This document shows positions 32,254-43,704 of a stretch of 64,000 nt of DNA, piece after piece (the stretch's first letter is position 1; each line of letters starts with the position of its first letter). The notes beneath the pieces were generated by a model. The model searched no databases. It saw only the letters and a program-made list of their open reading frames with translations, and was not told where the DNA came from. This DNA comes from Rhizoclosmatium globosum. Its lineage: Eukaryota; Chytridiomycota; Chytridiomycetes; Chytridiales; Chytriomycetaceae. The translations under genes were made by a program, and so were the position numbers. The stretch covers positions 1 through 64,000 of the forward strand of contig MCGO01000136.1 of NCBI GenBank assembly GCA_002104985.1, given 5' to 3'.

Positions 32254-34803
32254 TCAGTTTCCGTCGTCAACGTCATCCTCCTCCTCATCGCTTTCCTCGT
32301 CCTCCTCCTCAATTACAATGTCTGGCAACTCGATATCTGCATCACCATCCGCTTCGTCGGGCATAACAAAGGTATGCTTAACAGAATTAACTGGCTTCTC
32401 CTCCTCAACTTCCATGTCATCCTCAACCTCGCGAGTAAAGCTAACGGGCTTTACAGCTTTCTGTGGCGCAACCAAAGCTTCAACACGCTCTTCCTTCTTT
32501 TCAACCTCACATCTAGAGCTTCCAGCGCTGGATGCTCTGGTCGGAGATCCACCGCGACGTGGAGAGCCTCCATCGGTCGCGCGTGTCGAAAACTCGTCAG
32601 CGCTCTTCACGCTACGCACGGGAGAAACAGGTCTCGATGATGCTTTGACGGGAATTGTAGCTGATATACTCGTACTTCCCAGAATAGGTGCCACGATTGG
32701 CTTAGCAACAGGAGCAACAGGTTCATCCCGTCGCGCAGCGATAAACTCCATGAAGCCACCACTGTTTCCAGTCGTACTGATACTTCCATACCCAACACCT
32801 TTAATCCCTTGTTCTCTATCAGCATCAGCGTCCGATCCTCCTCCATCAGCTCTCCCGAACACTGGGCGATACCCAAACAGAACATCACTATGCGCATTCA
32901 AAAGCGCTTCAATCTTTTGCTTGACTTCCAAATCAGCTCGAGACGCCAACTCAACAAGAGCCCTCATTCCCATAGAAACCCATTCATACGGGAACGCGTC
33001 GCGGCCATGGCATTGCAAGCACTTTACAAGCAGAGTTGAAAGAGCGATTTGAATGCTGTTTCCGAATGCGCGAGGAGATGCGTCAACAGCAAGCAGTGTT
33101 TGTACAACAGTTGTGAACAAGGTAGTAAGTGAACCAGAAGAAAGATGCTGCGGAGTCGTGTACGTCAAGACACTCGTCAAAGCTGATTTAAAACCCAGTT
33201 AAACAAAGCTGTATCCGTAAACAAAAAAGTTCACTTACTCTTGGCAGCCGCGACGACAACAGCACATTCTCCACGCCCCATCTTGACGCCACCTACGGCT
33301 GAGACCGAAACAACATCCGCAACAAGATCCTCCACAATACCTTTATAAACCACATCAACTCCACCCACACCATACACCCCAACAAACACATCCACCAACC
33401 TCCACGCCGAAACCCTTACAACACTTCCCCGTCCCGCACTATATGCAACAACCTTTCGAACAAGGAACCAAACACTCTCCCGCTCAGAAACCGCCTGTGG
33501 CCCCAAAGAATTCAAAAGCGCACCAAGAAGTCTCGCAGTGTAGGTCACAAGAACAGGCATCACAGTTGCAAGCCTGTCCGCATACATTTGCTCATGGTGA
33601 CCGTTTCTTGGTTTTTCAGATCCGGCGACAGAGAGTATCTGCGACGCGATGAGGAGGACGGTGTGGTGGTTGATTGTGTCATGCTTTGCGTCTGTTGCGC
33701 GAGATGTGAGGATGTACAAGTGAGCTTGAACGAATGCCTTGAAACGGTCGAGGAGGGGGAAAGTTTCATTGCGTAAGACCCGTCGAGGTCTGGAAGTGTG
33801 TATGGTTGACTTTTCGATTGATGTTGGGAATCTGGGAAGAAGATTAGAAGAAAAATGCTAATATTTGATTATGGTTACCATTCATATAAACAACAGAGAG
33901 CAATTCCTTGACGATAGACAAGAGGGTTTCAGAAATCCGACCTGCAGTGGCTTGAAGTTCCGGTTTTCCAGAGCCGTCACTATTTCCTCCTCTCGCCTTT
34001 GCATTTAAGATGCGGTTCACAACGACAAGAGCTTTGATGGCATGCGTGTATACACGTGGAACCAGGTTGTCAGTTGACAATGTTTGAATACACAGAGTTT
34101 CAATCTTGTCTGTATACGGCTTCGCAATAGATGGGAAAGTAGATCCAAGAATAGTGTATTCGTTCAAAGTATGCACCTATATTGAGGTATTAGGAGAGGC
34201 GTGTTCACTTTGCAACTTGCAAGAGACCCACCAAAATCTCAGACTGTCCCGCGATTGGAGAAGAAGCGGCAACCTTCTGCAAAAGCAAAACAAACAGCTT
34301 TTGAAGATTTGGAGTCACGACATCGCGCTGCAAATGAGCGAACTGCTTCGATCTGACCAACAGACATCGCAACGTCAACAGGGCTTCGTCAAACAACGGA
34401 CCCGCAGATTTCTGAGCAGACTATCAGATCAATCGTGACAATCAACGTGAACATACTTTGATGGCTCCAGACATGAGTAGATTGCACCAAGTAGCTGCGT
34501 ACTCAACCAGCAACACCTCATTCGCTGCCAACAGCCGAATCATCACAGCCCCTACACAAAACACGCTCTTTAATAACCATTAAATACCAAATACCAAACA
34601 CGAACCAACAAAAAGCGATTCGTTGCACTTTTGGTTGCCTGCGAATTTGTTTGCCTTTGCGACCAACAACGCAGCTTCGGCCTTTGACAGCGACGCCAAA
34701 AGCGCAGGGTTCGACGTCGCCGCAGAAACAAACGTTCGAAGTTGCGTCAGAGTCGGTGGAATTCCGTCGGCGCCGAGAAGTTGAACTAGTTGCGATACAC
34801 TCA
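32254..34803 (-). CDS. PELP1/RIX1-like ribosome-biogenesis protein
   Basis: The ATG at 34803 (MSVSQLVQLLGADG) starts a multi-exon gene of helical-repeat character. Segments such as WCNLL, RDVVTPNLQKLF and ILGSTFPSIAKPY resemble the N-terminal RIX1 domain of PELP1/Rix1. The C-terminal exon (32254-33180) has Ser/Pro-rich sequence and ends in a strongly acidic tail (EEEDEESDEEEDD), as in PELP1. Members work with Ipi1/Ipi3 and Mdn1 in pre-60S particle maturation in the nucleus. Introns lie near 33181-33240, 33790-33880, 34177-34230, 34415-34455 and 34555-34610. The family call rests on weak similarity and overall layout. Confidence 0.6.
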
Positions 34804-35110
34804 TTTTGTTGGGTTTTGACAGAAACAAGGAAAAAAAGAAAGAAAGGAAGACTATTCACATAGAGAACTGCTTCTTCCAAAAATTAAACTATATACTCGG
34901 ATCCACTGAAGTGGTGTATTCTTCCTGGACTTTTAAAGATGTAAGTATTGTGGAAGACAGTAACAGAGCTCCATTATTATGCTTGGGTGTGTGTAGCAGA
35001 CAAACGGAGAAGAGAGCACTGATTTCTTTATTTCTATTGACTTAAATGATGAAGAAGAATAGAGTGTTAGGGTTTGGGTGTTTTTGAATTGTCACACAAA
35101 TCTTTTACTG

Positions 35111-37123
35111 TCATTGTTCATTCGCTGGTGAGACCCACTTTTTCACCTTAAATCTCTGGCTGATCACGATAAAAGACATCATGCAGTTGACAAAGTTTTG
35201 AGACATTCGATTATTTGTGGCAAAGGCGTCGTCCATCTTGGCTTTGACTATCTGCCAGTTCGCCCATCCGAGCTGTTCAATTGCCTGGCGGGTCAATACG
35301 CGTTTGATTTTTGAGCAGTGCTTGCTATTTGGATCAAGCAAAGCAGGAGGTGCCAAGAAGGGCACTTTTGGCCGATGTAAAAGTTCCTCACTGACAAATG
35401 GCTTAACAGCCTGCCGAAGAATCCACTTTTCAACGGGCATAGCACTTTTAGGGTCAAATCGGATCTTGACGTGAGGAGGTAGCCCATTAACATAGTCAGT
35501 CAATCGATGGTCCAGAAAAGGAACGCGGCCTTCAATTGAATGCGATATCTCAGTGCGATGACCAAGATGATTGCATAGATAATTTGGAAGTAAGGATCGC
35601 GTTTCTACAAGAAGGGCAGCGTGAAGCGGGTGATATGAGGACCGACAGCGAGCAGCCAAGACACCTCCAACAGATTCTGCCAGCGTTCTGCATGCATCTG
35701 GATTACCTGTAACTTGAAGAGCATCAGATGTGAAAAGAGTTCGAGGCATTTCAATTGTAAGAGATAAGGTTTTCACTGTCGAAATGCCTCCGACAAGTTC
35801 TTTGGCCTTTTGCTCATCATGTTCCGACAATCTGTCTTGCAATCCAAGGTTTGCCAACATCTTGCACTTTGCTTCAACAGCGTTCAATCGATTCATTCGA
35901 TCTGATTCGCTAAGATTTGTTGCATTGGGTGCTCGTAAGGCATCGGGGATAAAGAATGGATATCCGGCGAAATGTTCGTCTGCACCTTCCCCTGTCAGGA
36001 CCACTTTATATCCACGTTCTTGCACAAATTGAGACAATAAAAACTTTGCAACTCCATTGAAATCAACCATTGGAGCCTCCCAGTGCCACACAGCATCATC
36101 AAATGCGTCAGACATGTTGTCTTCATCAGCCCACAGTAAATTGAAGCGTGCACCACAATGGTCAGCGGCGCGCTGGGCCACCTCGCTTTCATCAAATGAT
36201 TCAACTGCACGTCCCTTAAATCCAATAGTAAAAGTATCAATAACAGCATCTGGATTGCTTTCACGGGCAATTTGAGAGGCAATACCCAGAACTGCCGAGG
36301 AATCGATTCCTCCACTAAGGTAGACTGCAACAGGGACATCAGCCCGAAGTCGGCACCGCACAGCCTGAACCAAATGCTGCTGAACATTGAGAATCATATC
36401 GTCTTCAGAACGATCATCTTTTAGAGATCAGTCCACATATTCTGGTTGCCAGTATTGCGAGATATACATGGTCCCACTTGAGGAAAGGATCAAGTAGGAG
36501 GCAGGAGGAAGTTTTGATACACCCTTGAAGAGTGTACGATTGTCGACAAATATACCTGAATTGACTACACTGGAAATATCCCACTCTGGTTCCCATCCCA
36601 GAGCCAGGAACGATTTAGCCTCACTTGCAACCAGCAAGCGTCCATTCACAACAGTATAGAAGACCGGCTTGACGCCAAAGCGATCGCGAGCCACAATCAA
36701 GGTGAAAGATCGTTTGTCGTAGATGACAAAGGAGAACTCTCCAATCAGATGATCGAACATAGCAAGGCCATGTTCAAGGTAGAGATGAAGGACAATTTCT
36801 GAATCAGAAGCTGTTTTGAATTTATGGCCAGCCGCAATGAGCTTCTCACGAATGCTTTCAAATTCATAGAGCTCTCCATTAACAACGGCATAGACGTTTT
36901 CATCTTGATCAAAAATTGGTTGATGGCCTCCCTCCACGTCCATGATGGAAAGTCGAACATGACCTAAGCCAACACCTTTGTCCGGGGCTAACCAAATACC
37001 ATGGCCGTCTGGTCCACGGTGCTTTACAAGATCCAATGCCGCTTTCAATTCAGCCTCACCTGGGCCCTTTGATTGACATCCAACACTGCTATCAATCAAT
37101 CCAAATGCCACGATACCACACAT
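35111..37123 (-). pseudogene. AsnB-type asparagine synthetase with an in-frame TGA
   Basis: The N-terminal part (37123-36431) begins MCGIVAF, with catalytic Cys2 of the class II glutamine amidotransferase, and has HRGPDG, RLSIMD and NGELY. The C-terminal part (36427-35111) has the ATP-pyrophosphatase loop YLSGGIDSSAVLG, GEGADE and ILRQA. Both are in the same frame, separated only by TGA at 36428-36430 (PEYVD-stop-SLKDD). There is no plausible intron: the candidate GTGGAC...AAAG would be 19 nt. The full product would be about 670 aa, the length of bacterial-type AsnB rather than the usual fungal Asn1 (about 570). It could be a fresh pseudogene, a sequence error (TGG to TGA) or a readthrough gene. 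It is intronless, unlike its neighbours, which could suggest transfer. Confidence 0.8.
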
Positions 37124-37255
37124 AATAGCAATTCTTCAATCGAAATGAAGTATTTTTCCAAATTGAACTTGATTGCTGAGAAAGTCCGAAGAAATTGAAG
37201 TCAAACTGAGTCTATGCTTGTCAATCAAAAAATTGTTCAATGTAGTGCAAATTGA

Positions 37256-37545
37256 TAACTTACAATTGAGTCAACGTTCCAAGCTTGAAGTGTATGGACT
37301 CTACAATATCAGAGTATCGCTATAACAAAGCGAGCCTGGGGTTGTTTGATCGCATTCAGGTCAATAAGGTCTCTGTCAAATTGGTTCAACTCACAAATAC
37401 AGTGTCTTTTCGGCAAAGAGAGAAGTAGCAATAGAATTGGATCACAATATATGCAAGATGTGATCACTTCGGCGCTGCGTAACTGAGAGAGTCGTAGTCA
37501 AGAGTTTGGGTGTACCACACTGTTTTTGCAGTTGATTTTTTCAAA
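37256..37545 (-). repeat. Second copy of the about 300-bp upstream sequence
   Basis: This is the counterpart of 26509-26812, placed 5' of the asparagine synthetase gene and in the same orientation relative to it. The copies are diverged by many substitutions and small indels but clearly homologous. The gene-proximal end again reads as a splice donor (CAATTGTAAGT) on the minus strand. Confidence 0.65.
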
Positions 37546-37580
37546 TGGAATTACGAATGACTGACTTCTGAGTAGGCTCA

Positions 37581-37841
37581 GTGCCAGCCTCTCTTAGAGA
37601 GGCTGGTCCAAAATCAATTCTTTCGGTTGATGGACAGTCATCATATTACAGTAATAACATCAGCAGCATCATTGTCGTAATTGTCGCTATTGATGCCACT
37701 AGCAATCTTCAAGAAAGACCCATAATTCTTAATTCCCACATGTTCTTTGCCAGAGGGAAACTCAAAGTTTGGCCAGAAAGAGCATCAAACGGCTCTATAC
37801 ACGTTGATCTGCTTGAGAACTTCTTTGGTCGATACTTCTAA
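37581..37841 (+). CDS. Possible small ORF, 86 aa, unrecognised
   Basis: An ATG-initiated frame encodes a mixed hydrophobic sequence (ISSIIVVIVAIDA) without a recognisable domain. It stands alone between the repeat at 37545 and the F-box-like gene at 37985, and no splice sites or homology support it. It may be spurious. Confidence 0.2.
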   Translation: MPASLREAGPKSILSVDGQSSYYSNNISSIIVVIVAIDATSNLQERPIILNSHMFFARGKLKVWPERASNGSIHVDLLENFFGRYF

Positions 37842-37984
37842 CTGGACAGTGCTTCGAATATAGCATTCACAGTTTCCTTGACACGGCGGGTCATTTGCGT
37901 TACGAAGTTTTAGTTTAGTTTCCATCATAATCCATATTTACAGCATCAGACTTAAGAAACAAAGAAAACAATTAATTCGAACAG

Positions 37985-39250
37985 TCAATATCTTTTCCAC
38001 GTGAATCCAGGAGCTCCGTCTTTGGCATCAAACTCATTCCATCCAACTAACCGCAAACTCCAGCCAGCTTTCTTTGACGACAAAAGATCACTTTCCGACA
38101 TGTTTGCCGAAACTACTTTCAGCTCCCTTATTAAATTTTTCGGGCTTTCAATAACAGAAATGATGGAGAATAGGAGGGGGAGATCAAGCTCCTCAAAATT
38201 CGAAAACTCGAGAATCCGCAAAGAAGGACAGCTTCGTATAATTGTTACATAAAATCCGCTAAATGAACTGAGGACCAGGCGCGATAATCCTTGGATTCTT
38301 GGCAATATTAGAGCAATTGACTTGGGTAGTACGTCTGGCTTGATGATAAGCGAGTCCACATACGGCAATTCCGCCAACATTTCAGCAGCGGCCATCTTTC
38401 GAGGACCCTTTGAATCTCCGAACGTGTCAAAGTAGAGTGGGATTGTCAAATAACGTATCCTACACTTAATCCCAAGCTTTATCCATCTATATAAGAATTT
38501 CGAGACGCATTCAAACTCAAAATCAGGCGGATAATTATACGGGACGTCACCAATCATAACATTTTTTGGAAGTAGTGGTGCGATTTGGTCTAGATACTGA
38601 GGCTCGTATGGAAAAATATATGCGGATCCTCCATAATAATCGAGTTGACGAATTAAAAGGAAGAATGGAACCATACAACAAAGCGGTATCGTTGTTGGTG
38701 CATCATCATCCTCCTCTTCATCTTCCCCATACATCCCAAACTGTCCGTTAAAAGAATGGCCACTGTCTTCGTTGTCACTAATATCGCTATTATTATCGTT
38801 TTCGTTCTGACCTTCAAGTTCTATTGTTGGAAGGCGGCCAATCTTTGACAAAGGGCCCACTGGAAACTCAAGTGTAGGCCAAAGCTGGCACGGATCAAGA
38901 TAGTATCCTGGAAAACACATTGCGACGTCATAGATAGCCTTGGAAAGATGCAAGTACTGTGGAAAGCAATGACACAGCCTCATAATCGACCTTCCATGAG
39001 TAAAGCCGATGATTCGATTGAGAATTTCCGGCGGGAGGTGCTGAAGAGAAGGTTGTGTGACATGAAAGGTGGTTTGCGGAGCTGTGTCGTCAACGAGGAG
39101 TGGGTAGGACAATGATAGCATCGCCTGTGGCGGCATCTTAAGCAAGGTTCGGTACATGTTGATTTCATCGAGCATTTCCGCCTTCCAGAGCTCAAGTTGG
39201 GCTGCGGATCGAATGCAGCATTTGCAGTTTGCCTGACAGGCTGAGTTCAT
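37985..39250 (-). CDS. F-box-like protein, paralogue 1
   Basis: The first ATG in frame is at 39250 (MNSACQ); an upstream GTG extension is unlikely. The N-terminus is Cys-rich (CQANCKCCIR), followed by ELWKAEMLDEINMYR.LL and an F-box-like segment (LQHLPPEILNRIIGFT.....LCHCFPQYL). The rest is leucine-rich repeat-like without clear units, plus an acidic insert (NDNNSDISDNEDS). It is about 421 aa and intronless. Two paralogues lie at 41419 and 42471. F-box proteins link substrates to SCF ubiquitin ligases; the substrate here is unknown. Confidence 0.6.
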   Translation of the reverse strand: MNSACQANCKCCIRSAAQLELWKAEMLDEINMYRTLLKMPPQAMLSLSYPLLVDDTAPQTTFHVTQPSLQHLPPEILNRIIGFTHGRSIMRLCHCFPQYLHLSKAIYDVAMCFPGYYLDPCQLWPTLEFPVGPLSKIGRLPTIELEGQNENDNNSDISDNEDSGHSFNGQFGMYGEDEEEDDDAPTTIPLCCMVPFFLLIRQLDYYGGSAYIFPYEPQYLDQIAPLLPKNVMIGDVPYNYPPDFEFECVSKFLYRWIKLGIKCRIRYLTIPLYFDTFGDSKGPRKMAAAEMLAELPYVDSLIIKPDVLPKSIALILPRIQGLSRLVLSSFSGFYVTIIRSCPSLRILEFSNFEELDLPLLFSIISVIESPKNLIRELKVVSANMSESDLLSSKKAGWSLRLVGWNEFDAKDGAPGFTWKRY

Positions 39251-39313
39251 GTTGAGATTAAAACTAGATTTATGCACAATGGATATATATTTATAAGCGC
39301 ATAAAAAGAAAAC

Positions 39314-41081
39314 TTAAAACAACTTGTAAGTAATTCTCTGAATCCACTCTTTCGTAGTCTTTGGCTTTCCTTCCAGCTCAGCATTCTCAGCCAAATCAGC
39401 TTCAGTCTCAACAAACTTTCCAGTTTCAAAGTCCATATCCTCAAAAGCTTTCAGCTTGAACCCATGCAAAAGACCCTTACCGCTTTTGTGTCCCTCGTAA
39501 GCAGCGCGGCCGATGTACAGAATGAAAATAAGTGGAACACCAGAATAGATCCAAGAATTGTTCATCCACCAGTCCAAGTTGAAGTTTGTAACGTTATAGA
39601 AAGTACCAAAGAGAATGAACGCTCCCAACGCGAATCCAATTACCAAAGAGAGGTAATCGGCGTAAGGGAAGAAAGGAGCAACATATGGCAAGTCCTCGAG
39701 CTTCTTGCCTTGAGCCAAGTAACCGCGACGGAAACGCAAGTGAGTAATCGAGATAATGTTCCAGGCAATCAAAATTCCAAGACCAGCCATGTTCGATAAG
39801 AAGTTGAAAATCTGACCAGATCCAACCGCGTAACCTCCAATGACGGAGATAATAGCAAACAAAACAGTAAGTCCCAAAGCATACACTGGAACACCGTTCT
39901 TGCTGACGTAGTTAAAGAACTTTGGCGCGTTTCCTTCATCGGCCAAACGCATCAGAGTACGTGAACAAGCGTAAAGAGCAGAGTTGGAAGCAGAAAGCGC
40001 AGCAACAATAATAACTGCGTTCATAACGTCAGCAGCGAATCGGATTCCGATAACGTTGTAAACATAGACGAAAGGCGATTGGGAAATTGGGTTGCTTGGG
40101 TTCAGAATCTTGGAGTCAGGTGGCAAAAGGAGACCAACGAGGAAGATGGAGATAATGTAGAAAACAATAATACGGACAAAGGTTCCTTTGATGGCTCGAG
40201 GAACAGACTTTCGTGGGTTTGCGACCTCTCCAGATGTCACTCCGATAAGCTCAGTACCGGCGTACGAGAAGAAAGCGGTCACGAAACCACCGGTAGACAT
40301 GTTGGTGAATTGGTCCAATGGAGTAGCTCCCACGAAAGCTGGTGCCCAGTTCTTGAATCCAAGGAAACCTCCTCCACCGACACCAAACCAGACAAGCGTT
40401 CCAACAAGAATAAAAAGAGAAATAACGACAACTTTGATAAGGGAAAGTGTGTACTCGACTTCAGCAAAGTGACGAACTCCTCCAAAGTTAACGAGAACCA
40501 AAGGAGCAAGGTAAACGGCAGACCAGACCCATCCTTGCACGTTTGTAGTCCAAAAAGTCATGAAGGAAGCAATAGCGGACAATTCAGCTGGAGTACAAAG
40601 GGCCCATGTCAACCAGTACTTTTACGCGAACGTTAGAGAAATCTTCAAAGAGCAAGTCAATACGTACGTTCCAACCAGATGCGAATCCAAGAGCTTCATT
40701 CACAAATCGAGCAGGCAAGTGCGAGAAAGCTCCATCAACAGGCAACAAAGTCGCCATCTCTCCCAACCCCGTAATCACTCCGAAGACCTGAATTCCAACG
40801 ATTGCAAAACACAAGAGAGCTCCAACAGGTCCAGCATTGTACACTGCACCCCCCTAATCAACAGCATCGCGATTAGTAAAACAGGGTTCTAAGGGCTTTC
40901 GATGTCAAAAAATACAAGCTCGTATACTCACAGACTTCTTGAGCAATCCAGTTCCAATACTTCCTCCAATAGCAATCATCTCCAAGTGCCTAGCCCGCAT
41001 GTTACGGTGCAACTTGCTTCCCGGCTGCGTATGCACAACAACAACTTCGCCTTGATCGCCACCTTTCTCGTCGTATCCCAT
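39314..41081 (-). CDS. Amino-acid permease (YAT/AAT family)
   Basis: The ATG at 41081 (MGYDEKGG) is followed by RHLEMIAIGGSIGTGL, the conserved first-helix motif of fungal amino-acid permeases. Introns at about 40854-40930 and 40613-40672 are removed to give GGAVYNAGPVGALL and then W.YWLTWALCTPAELSA. About 12 membrane helices follow, with the GTELIGVTSGEVANPRKSVPRAI motif. The cytoplasmic tail ends in YKLF. It takes up amino acids by proton symport at the plasma membrane. Length and motifs are normal. Confidence 0.92.
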
Positions 41082-41418
41082 GTTTGGTTCAGCTGTGGCA
41101 AAGAAGTATATCTGGGAGACGAAATTTCGTGCATTGCTCTTTTTATGATGCCCATGCAACCCCGTGCCGGATTGCGCAATAGCTGAAAATCGTTTTGAAA
41201 CACAGTTGCCCCCTCAAAAAGTGGAGATGGGCGACTTAAAATGTGAAATTCGCGATGTGCACGGGTTCTTTTCGAGAAGCCGTAAAACGAGGGTTTGTGA
41301 TACGAAGGGTTGAATCCCGTTGAACTTCGTGGATGTTGAACAACGCCACTTGAAGAGCAAATCACAAGACAATGTATTCTTGTCTATACACCTTCAGCCA
41401 ATTATCAAGTCACGAATA

Positions 41419-42429
41419 TCACGATTGCCGAATCCATTCAACAAACAATGAACCACTTTTGGAAACCACGGGTCCACACATCCATCCTTCCAACTCGTCA
41501 CCAATCTCAAACAAAACATTCCAATCTTCGTTTTGAAAGTTACCAAAGCGAAACGAAGAAAATCGTACGTATGTCACATGCTTGCAGAATGAAAGCTTCG
41601 ACACCAAATCCGTCAGAATGTCAACGTCAAGTGTTGCCATCAAATCAAATAGCTCCAAATCTCGTAAATGAACGCAATCCTTCAATACACTCCAGTCAAA
41701 ACCTTCTAAGCATCCAACTCGTAGCTTTTTGAGATACTTCATTGTTGGCAGCGCTTTCGCAATCACAGCAGGGATTTTTAAGAAAAACGACAGTCCGCCA
41801 ATAGAAATCTCAGAAAGGATTTTAGCGGCTCTGTGACACACGTCAATTGGAGCAAAACAAAGATGAACATCAATCATTCGAATGAAACTCTTGATTCCCA
41901 ACGACTTCCACTTCTCGAGCCTTTCAGCAAAGTTATCAATATTTTTAACATTCACGGATATTTGAAACGGTACTATTTGAATGGTGACGAATTTTGGTAG
42001 CAGAGGAGTGACAATGCTCAAATGTTTTACACTGTAGGGTGCAATAACAACCCCGCCGCCAAATCGATTCAAATATTTTGTCAGAGTATGAAGCTTAGTG
42101 AGAAGACGAGCAGGTATTCTTGGGACGGCAACGGTTCCTTCTTCACCTGAATCATCCTCATTATGATAGTCTGAATCCCATCGTTCGTGAGCTTTGATAC
42201 CGTTTGGTATTTTGAGGGATGGCCATAGTGACTTGAGACGATGTACGCCTGAATAGAGTCCTGGGAATGAAGTTGCCACGTCATGGATGGCTTTAGAGAG
42301 CGGAAGATACTGCGGCAGGCTGTGGCAGAGAGCGAAGATCGAGTCGCCACTCGTGTAAGAAACAATAGTATCCAGAATCTCTCGTGGAAGGGATTGGAGG
42401 CTGTTGCGTGCGGAATGACTTGGATTCAT
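41419..42429 (-). CDS. F-box-like protein, paralogue 2
   Basis: The start is ATG at 42429 (MNPSHSARNS). The F-box-like segment LQSLPREILDTIVSYTSGDS and LCHSLPQYLPLSKAIHDVA match the paralogues. It lacks the N-terminal Cys-rich segment, so it is shorter (about 336 aa). An in-frame start at 42474 would overlap the stop of the neighbouring gene and is less likely. Intronless. Confidence 0.6.
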   Translation of the reverse strand: MNPSHSARNSLQSLPREILDTIVSYTSGDSIFALCHSLPQYLPLSKAIHDVATSFPGLYSGVHRLKSLWPSLKIPNGIKAHERWDSDYHNEDDSGEEGTVAVPRIPARLLTKLHTLTKYLNRFGGGVVIAPYSVKHLSIVTPLLPKFVTIQIVPFQISVNVKNIDNFAERLEKWKSLGIKSFIRMIDVHLCFAPIDVCHRAAKILSEISIGGLSFFLKIPAVIAKALPTMKYLKKLRVGCLEGFDWSVLKDCVHLRDLELFDLMATLDVDILTDLVSKLSFCKHVTYVRFSSFRFGNFQNEDWNVLFEIGDELEGWMCGPVVSKSGSLFVEWIRQS

Positions 42430-42470
42430 TTCAAAATAATAAACTAAACACAAAAAATGCAAGAGTACAT

Positions 42471-43670
42471 TCATTCATTTCTATACCAGCAAACTCCCAG
42501 TGTTGGATCCTCCAGGCTCACGGGTTTGGAAGCCCATCCAACCAACTCCTGACATTTTGCATTCAACATATCCAAATCCACTTGCGAGAGCGCAAAAGAT
42601 TGAAATCGCACTTCATCGATGGACTCGCAGTGCGGAAGAACCGGTAACAAGTCTTCAACAGCCTGAATATCAACACCATCTTCCGAAACGGTAAAAGCAA
42701 GCACTCCAAGGCGAACGCAATCTTTCAAAAAAGCGGAATTGAAACCGTCCAAGTCTCCGACATGTAACTCACGAAGATGGATCATTTCTGGCAACGATTT
42801 TTCAATGTCAAGGGGAATCATTCCAGGAAACGTCAAACCGCCAATTGGAATCTTGACCAAACATTTCGCAACCAATTCCGTATCTGGCTCTAGAATATCT
42901 TCACTCAAATCGGCAGGAATATTCAACATCCCAATGAAGCTCTTGATTTTCAATGAGAGCCACTTCTTCAGCCAATGAGCAAATGTGTCCACATCGTAAT
43001 CGTAGGAGATCTCCTCAGGAACTTCGTTGACAATAACTAATTTTGGCAGTAAGGGAGCCACACTCTCCAAGTGTTCCACACTGAAGGGAATAATTGAAGC
43101 ACCGCCTCCATATCGATCCAATTGCCTCGTCAATAAAAACAGCTTAAGAACATGACGCACAGGAATTTCCATGGGAATAAAATCGTCATCGTAGTTGAAT
43201 ACATCGTTTTCGTCTGTTGGGGGTTGTTCGGCTTTTTCGATAGAACCAGATGGGAATTCAAGGATGGGCCAGAGCAACGTGGGACCCGAGTAGAAGCCAG
43301 GGAATGCAGTACCGACATCATAAATAGCTTTTGAGAGTGGGAGATACTGGGGCAGACAGTGACAGAGAGGTATGATTGAGGAAGCATCCGTGTATGAAAC
43401 GATACGATCCAAGATTTCCGGAGGCAGCGACTGGATTGAAAGAGTACTAGTCCTAGGAGTAGCAGTAGCAGTAGCAGCAGTAGTAGATGACAATGTGCAA
43501 GGCTGAGACAGAGCCAGTTCCGAAAGCAGAGGCAGTCTGAGCAGCTTTCTGTAAACATTCACTTCATCGAGAGTTTCCTGTTTCCAACGCTCAAACTGCG
43601 CAGTCATTCGCACGCAGCATTCGCATTCTCCTTCATCAATTTGGGGACAGGTCGTTGAGCCAAGCATCAT
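42471..43670 (-). CDS. F-box-like protein, paralogue 3
   Basis: The ATG at 43670 opens MMLGSTTCPQIDEGECECCVR with a Cys-rich N-terminus like paralogue 1. The F-box-like LQSLPPEILDRIVSYTDAS and LCHCLPQYLPLSKAIYDVG follow. It is about 399 aa and ends in TGA. Its start lies only a few bp to tens of bp from the divergent TIR-like gene, so the two must share a promoter. Confidence 0.6.
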   Translation of the reverse strand: MMLGSTTCPQIDEGECECCVRMTAQFERWKQETLDEVNVYRKLLRLPLLSELALSQPCTLSSTTAATATATPRTSTLSIQSLPPEILDRIVSYTDASSIIPLCHCLPQYLPLSKAIYDVGTAFPGFYSGPTLLWPILEFPSGSIEKAEQPPTDENDVFNYDDDFIPMEIPVRHVLKLFLLTRQLDRYGGGASIIPFSVEHLESVAPLLPKLVIVNEVPEEISYDYDVDTFAHWLKKWLSLKIKSFIGMLNIPADLSEDILEPDTELVAKCLVKIPIGGLTFPGMIPLDIEKSLPEMIHLRELHVGDLDGFNSAFLKDCVRLGVLAFTVSEDGVDIQAVEDLLPVLPHCESIDEVRFQSFALSQVDLDMLNAKCQELVGWASKPVSLEDPTLGVCWYRNE

Positions 43671-43704
43671 TTCATTGTTCAAAGAAAACAAAGAAAAGAA
43701 AGAA

